Counted from the first letter of the stretch, positions 42,165 to 51,293 are shown. The stretch is 64,000 nt of DNA from Flavobacteriales bacterium (GCA_025210295.1 JAOASC010000044.1:1-64000), one strand, 5' to 3'. A program made the numbers and translations. The notes: generated by a model not told the origin, from the letters alone.

Positions 42165-43061
42165 ATGTCTGAAACGCTTAAATCTTGGTTGTTGTTGATT
42201 TTACTTTCTTGTGTATGGGGAAGTTCTTTTGTACTTATCAAGATGGGACTGTTTGATAGTGCTGGTGCGGTACGTTTGCCTGCGGATCAATTAGGAGCGC
42301 TAAGGGTTACTTTTGCTTTTTTGGCTCTGGTTCCAATTCTTCTCAGAAGTTTTAAATACCTCAGTAAAGATAATTTTATTTTTCTGATGATAGCAGGTGT
42401 GTGTGGAAATGGTCTGCCCGCTTTTCTTTTTGCTTATGCTGAAACGACACTGAATAGCTCAATTACAGGGATGTTAAACTCCTTAGTTCCTTTATTTACT
42501 ATTATTATTGGCGCTGTTTTTTTTAGTTTTAAAATTAAAAAGATTCATTTGATAGGAATTGCAGTCGCTGTATTGGGAACATTTTTGATTGTACAAGAAA
42601 AATTGATTGGAGTTAAGATAACAACTGGAATGTTGTTGCCATTTTTTGCGCTAATTTTAGCCACGATGTGCTATGCTACTAGTTTAAATGTTATTAAATA
42701 TAAGCTGGTGAACGTAAAATCAACGGCGATAACAGCCTTGTCATTTTTTATGATTTCGCCATTTGCCATAGGTTATTTGATAAGTTCTGATTTTACCACT
42801 CGAATACAAACTCAAGAGAATATATTACCTGGGGTAGGAGCAATCCTGATTCTGGCAATAGTAGGAACGGCTACAGCAGTTTTACTCTTTAACAAATTGA
42901 TTAAAATAAGTTCACCTATTTTTGCCTCTTCAGTCACCTATTTTATTCCGATTGTAGCGATTATTATTGGGTGGATCATTGGCGAGTCAATATCCTTACT
43001 TCAGTTACTTGGAATGGGAGTATTAATAGCAGGGGTTTTGATTATCAATAGAGGAAAGTAA
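42165..43061 (+). CDS. EamA/DMT-family inner membrane transporter
   Basis: A 298-residue integral membrane protein with ten predicted helices in two EamA halves. Family features are the N-terminal WGSSFVLIKMGL, LRVTFAFLALVPILL, ALAETTLNSSITGML-like loop (AYAETTLNSSITGMLNSLVP), and in the second half YFIPIVAIIIGWIIGESISL. Members export amino acids, nucleosides or drugs; the substrate cannot be predicted. It is convergent with the YkgJ gene, whose stop codon is 10 bases away. Confidence 0.93.
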   Translation: MSETLKSWLLLILLSCVWGSSFVLIKMGLFDSAGAVRLPADQLGALRVTFAFLALVPILLRSFKYLSKDNFIFLMIAGVCGNGLPAFLFAYAETTLNSSITGMLNSLVPLFTIIIGAVFFSFKIKKIHLIGIAVAVLGTFLIVQEKLIGVKITTGMLLPFFALILATMCYATSLNVIKYKLVNVKSTAITALSFFMISPFAIGYLISSDFTTRIQTQENILPGVGAILILAIVGTATAVLLFNKLIKISSPIFASSVTYFIPIVAIIIGWIIGESISLLQLLGMGVLIAGVLIINRGK

Positions 43062-43070
43062 CCATTGGAT

Positions 43071-43577
43071 TTAATATTTCTTTTCCTTAGGATGAGTAAG
43101 TACATTCTTCATGAGTTCGTCGACTATATGCTCAACAGCAGGGCATGCCTCTGCATTTTTAAGCAATAATGGTAACATCTTTTTTTGAGAACGCATACCT
43201 GTTAAGGGGTAATCAGCACAAGCTTTAGGTCGTACATCATAAATAGAACAATAATTATCACTCCCTAAAAAAGCACAAGGAACTTGCTTTAGCACATAAT
43301 CGTCATCTTCATCAATTCTAAGGTACTCATCGACAAATTGACCAGGCTTCATTCTGAAATGTTTGGATATTCGACTAATATCTTTGCTTGTAAAAAGTGG
43401 TCCTGTTGTTTTGCAACAGTTGGCACAGTCAAGACAATTAACAACTTTGAATGCTTTTTCATCTGCTGTATTGATGATACGATCTAGCTCTCCATCCTTT
43501 TTTTGTTTTAATTGTCGGAGGAGTTTATTGTTACGGTTATTAATCGCCTTTTTGCTTAATGGTTTACTTTTAGACAT
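43071..43577 (-). CDS. YkgJ-family cysteine cluster protein
   Basis: A 168-residue protein. The cysteine pattern CLDCANCCKTTGPLF, then PCAFLGSDNYCSIYDVRPKAC followed by ADYPLT, is the YkgJ/UPF0153 zinc- or iron-sulfur-binding signature. A basic N-terminus (KSKPLSKKAINNRNNKLLRQ) could contact nucleic acid, but this is speculation. It is probably cytoplasmic. Its molecular role is not established for the family. No partner gene is evident. Confidence 0.92.
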   Translation of the reverse strand: MSKSKPLSKKAINNRNNKLLRQLKQKKDGELDRIINTADEKAFKVVNCLDCANCCKTTGPLFTSKDISRISKHFRMKPGQFVDEYLRIDEDDDYVLKQVPCAFLGSDNYCSIYDVRPKACADYPLTGMRSQKKMLPLLLKNAEACPAVEHIVDELMKNVLTHPKEKKY

Positions 43578-43602
43578 AGGGAAAGGTTAGTTTTACTTTC
43601 AA

Positions 43603-44361
43603 CTATTTATTAGCATCTTGATTAAACTGTCTAACTTTGAGATAGCGCATAAAGACAGACATACTCGATAAAGTGCAAAGAATAAAACCTGTAAGACCGT
43701 CTAAGATTCCTAATTTTAAAAAGTAGTCCTGAAAAAATCGAAAAGCAGGCTTTACCAAAAAATGAAATAATGTAGGCTTTTCTCCTCTATTTGCCCTATC
43801 AGTACCACTCATAGTCGTATACCGATCCCATTTTTCTAAATAGTGAAAAATATCCTTAAAAGTATAGTGAACGAGTTTGTTTTTTAGCGAACCCACAGTT
43901 CCCTCACATATAATTTCAGCATGAACGCTTTTGTCTTCATAACGACAATTATCACGTTTAAAAAGTCGAATAACTTTATCCCCTTGCCAGCCAGAATATT
44001 TTATTTCAGACCCCATAAAAAAGTTTCTGCGTTTGATCCAAAATGCTGCGTGAGGATTTGAAGTTTGTTTCAAGATGCCTTGTATTTCACCTTTAAGCTT
44101 TTCATCAACACGCTCATCTGCATCCAGTAAGAAAATCCATTCATGCTGAGCTTGAGGAATCGTCCAGTTTTTTTGAGAAGCAGAATGCTCATATTCGCGT
44201 TGAAGTATTCTTGCTCCTTTCTCTTGTGCTATTTCTACCGTATTATCTGTGCTGTATGAATCAACAACGATAATTTCATCAGCCCACTCTACAGATTGTA
44301 TCGCAGCTTCGATATTGTGTGCTTCATTAAAAGTCGGTATTATAGCAGTTACTTTTTGCAT
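43603..44361 (-). CDS. GT2 glycosyltransferase (LPS core-type)
   Basis: A 252-residue inverting glycosyltransferase. The GT-A fold starts VTAIIPTFNEAHNIEAAIQS, followed by EIIVVDSYSTDNTVEIA and the metal-binding region WIFLLDADERVDEKL (DAD). The length and the pattern HSASQKNWTIPQAQHEW resemble WaaE/KdtX-like heptosyl or glucosyl transferases of the LPS core. It probably acts at the cytoplasmic face of the inner membrane. A TATCTTTG box (complement of 44372-44379) lies 10 bases upstream. It is divergent from another GT2-like gene. Confidence 0.92.
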   Translation of the reverse strand: MQKVTAIIPTFNEAHNIEAAIQSVEWADEIIVVDSYSTDNTVEIAQEKGARILQREYEHSASQKNWTIPQAQHEWIFLLDADERVDEKLKGEIQGILKQTSNPHAAFWIKRRNFFMGSEIKYSGWQGDKVIRLFKRDNCRYEDKSVHAEIICEGTVGSLKNKLVHYTFKDIFHYLEKWDRYTTMSGTDRANRGEKPTLFHFLVKPAFRFFQDYFLKLGILDGLTGFILCTLSSMSVFMRYLKVRQFNQDANK

Positions 44362-44371
44362 AGTTTGCCAG

Positions 44372-44379
44372 CAAAGATA
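44372..44379 (-). promoter_or_regulatory. -7 box of the LPS-type GT2 gene
   Basis: The complement reads TATCTTTG, a perfect TAnnTTTG match, 10 bases before the ATG at 44361. Confidence 0.5.
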
Positions 44380-44413
44380 TGTTTTTTATTACTTTTACAG
44401 TAAGAATTTATTT

Positions 44414-45361
44414 ATGAAGATTAGCGGTTTTACTTTTATTAAGAATGGGGATAAATTATATATTCCCACTAAAGAATCTATTTTGTCAATTTTACCAATA
44501 TGTGATGAGTTTGTTATTGCCTTAGGGGATTGCGATGAAGATGATCAAACTGAAGCGTTAATAAACTCAATAGATTCTCCAAAAATTAAAATAGTAAGAA
44601 CAGTTTGGGATACCAAAGCTTATCCAAAAAATACAGAGTTTGCCCATCAAACAGATATCGCTAAGGAACATTGTACTGGTGATTGGCTTTTTTATTTACA
44701 ATGCGATGAGGCGATTCACGAAAAAGATTTAAAAACAATTCAAGAGGCCTGCAAGCGAGAGTTGAACAATACAAAAGTTGAAGGGTTTTTATTCAAATAT
44801 CTTCATTTCTGGGGAGATTATAAACATTACCACTTGTCGCATGTGTGGTATAATCGAGAAATCCGAATAGTAAGAAATTTACCGGAAATTCATTCTTGGA
44901 AAGATGCCCAAAGCTTTAGAAAATTTGAGACTTGGAATGGTGGTTTTGAAGATTACCAACGAAAGGAGGGAACTGAAAAGCTGCAAGTAAAAGAATTGGA
45001 CGTATATGTTTATCATTATGGATATGTTCGACCTCCTATTTTAATGACGAAAAAAAGAAAGGTAAGTGCTACATCTTATCATGGTGAAGCAGCCAAAGAA
45101 GCACATTCAGTTCCTGATTTATACGATTATGGTCCCTTAAATAAATTAACACTTTTTAAAGGGACTCATCCAGCAACAATGAAAGATTGGATGGAGAAGT
45201 TTAATTGGAAAGACCAGTTGCAGTATACGGGGAAACGAAATACTAAGCGTCCAATATTAAAACACGAAAAGCCAAAGTATGTCTTTTTGTCTTGGCTAGA
45301 AAATACCTTTCGTAGTGGAAAACCAATAGGAGGTTTTAAAAATTATAAAATTATAAAGTGA
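44414..45361 (+). CDS. Glycosyltransferase family 2-like protein
   Basis: The start is ATG 44414 (315 residues); a longer in-frame reading from 44249 runs through the divergent gene and is rejected. The N-terminus is GT-A-like: MKISGFTFIKNGDKLYIPTK, ICDEFVIALGDCDEDDQTEA, and GDWLFYLQCDEAIHEKDL with CDE in the DxD position. The C-terminal half (YHYGYVRPPILMTKKRK, TFRSGKPIGGFKNYKI) matches a group of uncharacterised Bacteroidota glycosyltransferases. It probably adds a sugar to an envelope glycan. It overlaps the convergent T9SS gene by 11 bases. Confidence 0.85.
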   Translation: MKISGFTFIKNGDKLYIPTKESILSILPICDEFVIALGDCDEDDQTEALINSIDSPKIKIVRTVWDTKAYPKNTEFAHQTDIAKEHCTGDWLFYLQCDEAIHEKDLKTIQEACKRELNNTKVEGFLFKYLHFWGDYKHYHLSHVWYNREIRIVRNLPEIHSWKDAQSFRKFETWNGGFEDYQRKEGTEKLQVKELDVYVYHYGYVRPPILMTKKRKVSATSYHGEAAKEAHSVPDLYDYGPLNKLTLFKGTHPATMKDWMEKFNWKDQLQYTGKRNTKRPILKHEKPKYVFLSWLENTFRSGKPIGGFKNYKIIK

Positions 45362-46634
45362 TTTTTGTAGTAGATTTTACGCCGTTTTTATCTATTAAAA
45401 CCGCATTGTATAATCCACTAGCTAGCCCAGAAGCATCAAGAACGTATTGATGAGCTCCTTTAGATTCATTAAATAACTCTTGTTGTTTGATGATTTTACC
45501 ACTTAAATCAACCAACAAAAATTGGTACGTTGAGTTTGGTGTCTCAGCTGTTATTTCAATAAAGATATTGTTATTGTTAATAGGTGAAAACACATAAGTA
45601 TTGGAGTTCTCCTCACAGTTCTCCACAGCGATGATTTCAGAATGTAAATCATTCGTCTCTCCTTCAACAATTAAGCGATAATAACTTTGGTTAATATATG
45701 GGTTGCGGTCAACAAAGTTAAACGTGCTTTCGTTGTTTAGTGCATTGGCTGTACCTATAGTCGTAAAGTTGCTTCCGTCTAAACTCTTCTGAACTATAAA
45801 TGTTGAATTTTCAGTAGTACTAAGCTCCCAAGATAAATGAATAGAAGAATTGTCACAGTTTCCGTCAAAATAATTTAATGATAGAGGAAGTGGATGATCA
45901 TAGTCAGTCAAAGTCCATGCTCTATAAAATTCAGAAGCTGCAATGTTTACTCCTGTTACACTTCTATTTCCTGCTGTACCAGTTACTGTTCCCCAGATTC
46001 CAGCAGAACCACTATGACTTCCCTCCCAATGATTGTTGGAAGTGTTAAATCGTTGTGCTCCTAAATTGGTAATGTTTAATAAATTAGGAGCTCCTGTTTC
46101 AGTAGCATCATCATTAAAACCAAAAGAGAGCTGTACAGCTGGTTTAGTAGTGTAATTTTCAGCATCAATAATCCAAAAACGATCTACAACCCAGTTTTTA
46201 TTGTCTAGATTTCCAGAAGAGGATTGAAAATGTGTTACACCTGAAGCCCATGGTAAGTTGTCATCATCAGTTTCATAAGTGGAAAAAAGTATATCTCCAG
46301 AGCCAACACCAGCAGCAGTTGTTTGAACCGTTAAAGGAATCTTTTGTTCTGTACCTCCAACACCAGTCGTAAAAGGTACGGTAAAAGCACCTGTACTTGT
46401 GCCTATGTTCCACTTTACATAGTTGTATTCATCTTCTGAAATGATGTTTCCTCCAGAACCTTGTGTGATAATACCATTAGCATTAGTTTGGTTCACAACA
46501 ACATATACAGGTGTTCCAGCAGTACCTCCATTGAGGACAACATAAGGGTTATCTTTTAAGACTAATGCATGGTTTTGGGCATTAGTCTTATAGAGACCAA
46601 GTAACAGTGCTATATATAATAATTTATAGTTCAC
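45351..46634 (-). CDS. T9SS type A sorted secreted protein
   Basis: A 427-residue exported protein with a signal peptide (1-19, ending KTNAQ). The N-terminal part (20-240) is beta-rich, with LKDNPYVVLNGGTAGTPVYV and WVVDRFWIIDAE. It resembles the architecture of surface proteins that have a beta-propeller-free repeat-less body. PLPLSLNYFDG begins the fibronectin-like segment. The C-terminal sorting domain is FLLVDLSGKIIKQQ, ASGLASGLYNAVLI and the KSTTKITL end. It probably passes through the T9SS to the surface. No enzyme motif; function unknown. Confidence 0.85.
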   Translation of the reverse strand: MNYKLLYIALLLGLYKTNAQNHALVLKDNPYVVLNGGTAGTPVYVVVNQTNANGIITQGSGGNIISEDEYNYVKWNIGTSTGAFTVPFTTGVGGTEQKIPLTVQTTAAGVGSGDILFSTYETDDDNLPWASGVTHFQSSSGNLDNKNWVVDRFWIIDAENYTTKPAVQLSFGFNDDATETGAPNLLNITNLGAQRFNTSNNHWEGSHSGSAGIWGTVTGTAGNRSVTGVNIAASEFYRAWTLTDYDHPLPLSLNYFDGNCDNSSIHLSWELSTTENSTFIVQKSLDGSNFTTIGTANALNNESTFNFVDRNPYINQSYYRLIVEGETNDLHSEIIAVENCEENSNTYVFSPINNNNIFIEITAETPNSTYQFLLVDLSGKIIKQQELFNESKGAHQYVLDASGLASGLYNAVLIDKNGVKSTTKITL

Positions 46635-46681
46635 GATAGTAGAAGAAGCAATTTAGCTGTTTTAGGATTAAAAACCAAAAA

Positions 46682-47218
46682 TCAAGGTTGTAATCCCAGT
46701 TTTTTCTTCACTAAAGGTAAAATATTATCCTCTGTGTTTTTTGCATATATAATATGCCCAAAACTTACATCAGTAATATAATCATAGTGGTTTTCCGCAG
46801 CAACAGCATCGATAGCCTTTTGCATTTTTTGTCGAATTGGAGCATAAAGTTCTTCTTTCTTTTTATTCAGCTCTGCATCAGCCTGTTTAGGGAAGTTTTT
46901 TATGCTTTCTTGTTCTTTTAATAATGCATCAACTTTTTCTTTACGAATTAATTCGCTCATAGAGGCGCTATCTCTTTTATAGCCTGTAACCCCCAATTCA
47001 AATTGTTGTTGTTTTTGTTGGTAATAACCAACAAATTCAGTTTTCATTTTGCTAAGTGTAGAATCAGCACTTGCTTTTTCGGGCATTGCTTGCCATAATT
47101 GGGTAGTATTGATATATCCAACCTTAGATTTTGCTGTATTTCCTTTTGCAGCAACTAAAACAATTAGCGCAAAAAAACCAGCAACGATTAATGCTGTAGT
47201 ATAGGAAGTCGACTTCAT
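46682..47218 (-). CDS. OmpH/Skp-family periplasmic chaperone-like protein
   Basis: A 178-residue protein. One N-terminal hydrophobic segment (about 8-25, TALIVAGFFALIVLVAA) is either a signal peptide or a membrane anchor. The OmpH-like domain has KVGYINTTQLWQAMPEKASA, a long coiled-coil (about 60-140, rich in K, E and Q) and the C-terminal strand KAIDAVAAENHYDYITDVSF. Skp trimers hold unfolded outer membrane proteins in the periplasm. This gene is single here, whereas many Bacteroidota have tandem ompH genes beside bamA. It diverges from pabB with only 23 bases between start codons. Confidence 0.88.
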   Translation of the reverse strand: MKSTSYTTALIVAGFFALIVLVAAKGNTAKSKVGYINTTQLWQAMPEKASADSTLSKMKTEFVGYYQQKQQQFELGVTGYKRDSASMSELIRKEKVDALLKEQESIKNFPKQADAELNKKKEELYAPIRQKMQKAIDAVAAENHYDYITDVSFGHIIYAKNTEDNILPLVKKKLGLQP

Positions 47219-47226
47219 AATTTATT

Positions 47227-47234
47227 TATCTTTG
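47227..47234 (+). promoter_or_regulatory. -7 box of pabB (leaderless spacing, TTG start)
   Basis: TATCTTTG matches TAnnTTTG and ends 7 bases before the TTG at 47242. The transcript should begin close to the start codon. Confidence 0.5.
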
Positions 47235-47241
47235 TGTAAAA

Positions 47242-48498
47242 TTGAGTATTCTGAGAACAAATATCAAATATAATTCCAATATAAACGAATTAAATAATCT
47301 GTTTTTTAAAAATGGAACAGGTTTTTTGTTTTTAAACGATTGTAAAGAAGATCATGGTTACTTTGCTATTGGAGTTCAACAATCCTTTGAAGTGGGAGTG
47401 AATGCCCCCGTAGATTTTAAAGCATTAGATGAATTTATAGCAATAAAGGACGCGTGGAAGTTTGGATTTATTTCCTATGATCTAAAAAATGATGTTGAAG
47501 CATTAAATTCAAATAATCAAGATGGCTTAACATTTCCCAAAATACACTTTTTTATACCTCAAAACTTATTGTTATATAAGGATGGGGAGTTCTCTTTAAT
47601 TTATGGAGAAGAAAAATACCTGGAAGAAGTAAAGTTATTTTCGAAAGAGCTCCATTTAGGAAGTCAGAAGTTAAAGTTAAATCCAAGAATTACCCAAGTA
47701 GAATACCTTAAAAGTGTGAAGAGGTTGCAAAATGAAATCCGTCTAGGAAATATTTACGAGATTAATTTTTGTTACGAGTTTTATAAGGAGAATACAAGCA
47801 TTAATCCCATAGCCTTGTATAACCGATTGGTACCTTATACAAAAGCTCCTTTTTCTGCAATAGGAAAGTTCAAGGATAGATATATTATCAGTGCTAGTCC
47901 AGAACGTTTTATAAAAAAAGAGGGTGCTAAAGTTGTTTCACAACCGATAAAAGGAACAATTGGTAGAGGAGAAACTAAGGAAGAAGACCTTGAGTTGAAG
48001 AAGCAATTGAAAGAGAATCCTAAAGAGCGAAGTGAAAATATCATGATCGTTGACTTAGTTCGTAATGATTTATCACAAATTGGCCGTTTTGATTCTGTGA
48101 AAGTAGAAGAGTTATGCGAGGTGTATTCGTTTGAATCTGTACATCAGATGATTTCTACGGTGAGTTGTCAACTGGAAGAAAGGGTTCGCTTTTCAGATGT
48201 GCTTAAAGCAACCTTTCCTATGGGGTCTATGACAGGAGCTCCAAAAGTTAGGGCTATGGAGTTGATTGAAGATGAAGAAAAGACCAAAAGAGGAGTCTAT
48301 TCTGGAGCAGTAGGATATATTAAACCTAATGGGGATTTTGATTTTAATGTGGTGATTCGCTCGTTTTTATATCATAGCACTCAACAATATTTGTCTGCAA
48401 TGGTGGGAGGAGCAATAACAGCTAAAAGTGATCCTATAAAAGAGTATGAAGAAACACTTGTCAAGATTAACCCTTTATTAAAAGCGATCAGCCAATGA
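47242..48498 (+). CDS. pabB: Aminodeoxychorismate synthase component I
   Basis: A 418-residue enzyme making 4-amino-4-deoxychorismate from chorismate for folate (with PabA/glutamine and then PabC). Motifs of the chorismate-binding fold: NEIRLGNIYEINFCYEFYKE, AGFSAIGKF-type loop (APFSAIGKF), SASPERFIKKEG, SENIMIVDLVRNDLSQIG and the C-terminal PMGSMTGAPKVRAMELIED. The length fits PabB rather than TrpE. The start is TTG 47242, since no ATG or GTG lies upstream in frame and the gene begins directly after the divergent ompH start. It overlaps tilS by 4 bases. Confidence 0.93.
   Translation: MSILRTNIKYNSNINELNNLFFKNGTGFLFLNDCKEDHGYFAIGVQQSFEVGVNAPVDFKALDEFIAIKDAWKFGFISYDLKNDVEALNSNNQDGLTFPKIHFFIPQNLLLYKDGEFSLIYGEEKYLEEVKLFSKELHLGSQKLKLNPRITQVEYLKSVKRLQNEIRLGNIYEINFCYEFYKENTSINPIALYNRLVPYTKAPFSAIGKFKDRYIISASPERFIKKEGAKVVSQPIKGTIGRGETKEEDLELKKQLKENPKERSENIMIVDLVRNDLSQIGRFDSVKVEELCEVYSFESVHQMISTVSCQLEERVRFSDVLKATFPMGSMTGAPKVRAMELIEDEEKTKRGVYSGAVGYIKPNGDFDFNVVIRSFLYHSTQQYLSAMVGGAITAKSDPIKEYEETLVKINPLLKAISQ
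47265..47272 (-). promoter_or_regulatory. -7 box of the OmpH gene, inside pabB
   Basis: The complement reads TATATTTG, a perfect TAnnTTTG match, 46 bases before the ATG at 47218. It lies within the first codons of pabB, so the divergent promoters overlap. Confidence 0.5.
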
Positions 48499-49808
48499 GG
48501 ACGTTAGAAGAAAGTGTACTTAAGTCGTTAAGGAGCTTGGATAAAAATTATAATCATAAAACCTATTTGTTAGCTGTTAGTGGTGGAAGTGACTCTGTTT
48601 GTTTATTCCATGTGTTTAAAGCTTTAGGTTTGCGCTTTGATGTTGCTCATTGCAATTTTAACCTAAGAGGAGAGGAGTCTGAAGGAGATGAAATGTTTGT
48701 CCGAAATTTACTTAAAGATCATACTGTAAACGGATACTTTACTACATTTCAAACCGAAAAATATGCAAAAGAGAAGCGGTTGTCTATTCAAGAAGCAGCT
48801 AGAAAATTAAGATATGATTGGTTTGCAGAGGTCATTAAAAAGCAAAAAATAGACTATGTTGTAACAGCTCATCATCAAGATGATCTAATAGAAACTTTTT
48901 TTATTAACCTAACAAGAGGAACAGGAGTTGCTGGGTTAAAAGGAATTCCAAAGAAATCTAGGAATATAATAAGGCCTATGCTTACGGTTTCTAAAGAAGA
49001 AGTAGAGGATTATTTGGGGGAATTACAGTTGAATTATCGTCATGATAGTAGTAATGATAGTTTAAAATACAGTCGAAATTTTCTGCGGCATAAAATAATC
49101 CCAGAATTGGACCATGTACATAACAATGCAAAGAAAGGGATGCTTGCTACTGTAGATAATTTGAATTCAATAGAGGAGTATCTTTCTGAAAAATTGAAAG
49201 AAGATGAATACAACTATGTAGAGGAAAACGAAGCAATGATCCAACTAAAAGAATTGGCTTCACATTCGTTCTATTTTGTGTTTCATGTATTATCGCGTTA
49301 TGGATTTACTAAAACACAAGTTGAAAATGTAATTAAAAGTACTCAAAAAGGGCGTTTGTTTTATTCGAATCATTACCGTTTGTTAAAGGAGAATAATCAA
49401 TTACTCATCAAAAGAAATAAAGAGGAGAATTTAGATAAAACGTATTCGTTAGCTACTTTTGGTCAATATAAACAACCTATTGAATTGGCTGTGGAGGCTT
49501 ATCAAGGAAGTGTGGATGCGATCGTTTTTAATGAAAATATAGCTTGGATGGATGCCTCAAAAGTTCGTTTCCCTTTAATATTAAGAAGGTGGAAAGAGGG
49601 AGATTGTTTTCAACCACTAGGTTTAAAAGGAAAAAAGAAGCTGAGTGATTTTTTTACAGATCTTAAATTAAACCAATTTGAAAAAGAAGCAATTTGGGTA
49701 TTAGAAAGCCAAGGGGAAATTTGTTGGGTTGTAGGTAAGCGGTTAGGAGATGGAGTCAAAATAACGACCAATACCACAAAAATTATAAAAATTGTAACCA
49801 AATTGTAA
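48495..49808 (+). CDS. tilS: tRNA(Ile)-lysidine synthase
   Basis: A 437-residue N-type ATP pyrophosphatase that converts C34 of tRNA-Ile(CAU) to lysidine, so that AUA codons are read as Ile. The PP-loop SGGSDS lies at 29-34 (LLAVSGGSDSVCLF). Other features are AHCNFNLRGEESEGDEMFV, VTAHHQDDLIETFFINLTRG and IIRPMLTVSKEEVEDYL. The C-terminal domain has LILRRWKEGDCFQPLGLKGK and KKLSDFFTDLKL. It overlaps pabB by 4 bases (ATGA), so the two are coupled. Confidence 0.97.
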   Translation: MRTLEESVLKSLRSLDKNYNHKTYLLAVSGGSDSVCLFHVFKALGLRFDVAHCNFNLRGEESEGDEMFVRNLLKDHTVNGYFTTFQTEKYAKEKRLSIQEAARKLRYDWFAEVIKKQKIDYVVTAHHQDDLIETFFINLTRGTGVAGLKGIPKKSRNIIRPMLTVSKEEVEDYLGELQLNYRHDSSNDSLKYSRNFLRHKIIPELDHVHNNAKKGMLATVDNLNSIEEYLSEKLKEDEYNYVEENEAMIQLKELASHSFYFVFHVLSRYGFTKTQVENVIKSTQKGRLFYSNHYRLLKENNQLLIKRNKEENLDKTYSLATFGQYKQPIELAVEAYQGSVDAIVFNENIAWMDASKVRFPLILRRWKEGDCFQPLGLKGKKKLSDFFTDLKLNQFEKEAIWVLESQGEICWVVGKRLGDGVKITTNTTKIIKIVTKL

Positions 49809-49866
49809 AAACATACGTATCTAGACCTACCGCGTTAACTAAAACACTAAATACACAAAACACTTT

Positions 49867-50157
49867 ATGGAAAATATGACCCTTACACCTGTACGTATAG
49901 AAAAAGAAGAAATTTCAAACCTAATCTTTCCTAAAACTCCCGTAGATAAAACACCAGATGAGTTAAAAGTCTTAAAGCACTCTTTAAGAAGAGCAATGAT
50001 TTTGGGAAATCTGCATCATTCAAAAATAAAAATTGTTTTCGAGGATGATAAAGGGTTAAAAGAGGTTTTTACAACGGTTTGGGCTGTTGGTGATAAAAAT
50101 ATTGTACTTAAGCAAGGTACAGTAATTCCTATCAATAGAATTGTAAGCATTATTTAA
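49867..50157 (+). CDS. Conserved small protein, 96 residues
   Basis: ATG 49867; the start is supported by an A-rich upstream region. The first 40 residues are basic/acidic and likely helical. The second half LHHSKIKIVFEDDKGLKEVF, then TTVWAVGDKNIVLKQGTVIP and INRIVSII, looks like a small five-strand beta-barrel, Sm- or SH3-like. No signal peptide or membrane helix. The pattern is that of a conserved cytoplasmic small protein of Bacteroidota. I cannot name its function. Confidence 0.75.
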   Translation: MENMTLTPVRIEKEEISNLIFPKTPVDKTPDELKVLKHSLRRAMILGNLHHSKIKIVFEDDKGLKEVFTTVWAVGDKNIVLKQGTVIPINRIVSII

Positions 50158-50253
50158 AACAATTCACGATACATTGTTCGTATATCTTTTGTCGTACACT
50201 TTCTTATTGTCAAACTTGATATTAATTTTATGTTAAGCAAAAGTGATAGAACA

Positions 50254-51189
50254 ATGAAAAAAATACTTTTATACCTCTTATTTCCATTAAGTATATATAG
50301 CCAAGAGAACTATATAATAGATTTTTATGGCTTAGATTCTGTCAACTATGCTTTCGTTAATACTAATGCTTTGGTTAAAGAACGTTGGGATATATTGGCA
50401 CAACCTAACTTTTGGAAAGAGGTTATGGTGTTGAGTCAAGATTCTTGTTTAGTAAATATAGCCGCAACAAGAGAAGTGTTGGGAAAAGATTCTTTTGTCA
50501 AATGGAAAGCTCAAACTGAGGATCAAAAATTAGCCTATAAAGACAGTGTAAGAAAAGTTTTTAACTTGGATTCAACAGAAAAAATTTATGTGACTTCAGG
50601 TAAAAGTCATTTTTATCAGTTTGAAAAAGTAATTCCAAGTATAAGTAAAGCCATACCAATCTTTAAAAAATATGATACAGACCCTTGGTATGCCCAAGCG
50701 ATTTTATTGATTGAGAGTCCTGGTAAAATAGAGTATTCAAATGTCGGTGCTTACGGGCCGTTTCAACTCATGAAATCTGTTGCTCGAAGTCATGGTCTTA
50801 TTGTCAATAAAACTGTAGATGAACGAAAAGATTTTGAAAAATCTGCAATGGGAGCAGCAAGTTTGCTAAGGAAAACTTGTATTCCAGAAGCGAAAAGGAT
50901 TTTAAAGAAGAATCAGATTTCATATTCTGAAGATGCCATTTGGTTCAAGCTATTTGTTCTACATATTTATCATGCTGGGGCTGGTAATGTAGATGGGTTA
51001 GTTAGTTCATTTAAAGAAAAAGTAAATGGACAAGAACTGATCACAAAAATGTGGCATTCTGAATGGGGAGGATTTAAAAACGCCTCTCAGAATTATTCAC
51101 AAGTTGCATTAGCTGCGATGTTAAACCTTCATGATTTTATCTATTCTAATTGTAGTGTGCTATACAGTTGTGATATTAAGGAACTATAA
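50254..51189 (+). CDS. Lytic transglycosylase (SLT domain)
   Basis: The start is ATG 50254 (311 residues); an ATG at 50230 would put eight polar residues before the signal peptide MKKILLYLLFPLSIYSQ. The SLT/lysozyme-like domain (about 125-290) has the catalytic Glu in ILLIESPGK, SNVGAYGPFQLMKSVARSHG, and LFVLHIYHAGAGNVDGLVSS. It cleaves the MurNAc-GlcNAc bond with formation of an anhydro sugar. Acting in the periplasm, it could help wall turnover or insertion of envelope machines. No LysM domain is visible. Confidence 0.9.
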   Translation: MKKILLYLLFPLSIYSQENYIIDFYGLDSVNYAFVNTNALVKERWDILAQPNFWKEVMVLSQDSCLVNIAATREVLGKDSFVKWKAQTEDQKLAYKDSVRKVFNLDSTEKIYVTSGKSHFYQFEKVIPSISKAIPIFKKYDTDPWYAQAILLIESPGKIEYSNVGAYGPFQLMKSVARSHGLIVNKTVDERKDFEKSAMGAASLLRKTCIPEAKRILKKNQISYSEDAIWFKLFVLHIYHAGAGNVDGLVSSFKEKVNGQELITKMWHSEWGGFKNASQNYSQVALAAMLNLHDFIYSNCSVLYSCDIKEL

Positions 51190-51223
51190 GTAACAATTTG
51201 CCAACCAGTTTCTTTGTGGTTTT

Positions 51224-51243
51224 CTTTTTTTTATAAAAAAAAG
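51224..51243. repeat. 20-base poly-T/poly-A palindrome
   Basis: C-T8-A-T-A8-G is a perfect palindrome of 20 bases in the spacer after the transglycosylase gene. It could serve as a bidirectional termination or bend site; the role is unclear. Confidence 0.6.
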
Positions 51244-51293
51244 CTCTATATTCGTGATGAATAATACCCCTGTGAAGTTGAAGACATTTGCAT

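Noticed and set aside
44249-44413. Longer N-terminus for the GT2-like gene
   Set aside because: The extension lies inside the divergent glycosyltransferase gene and shows no homology.
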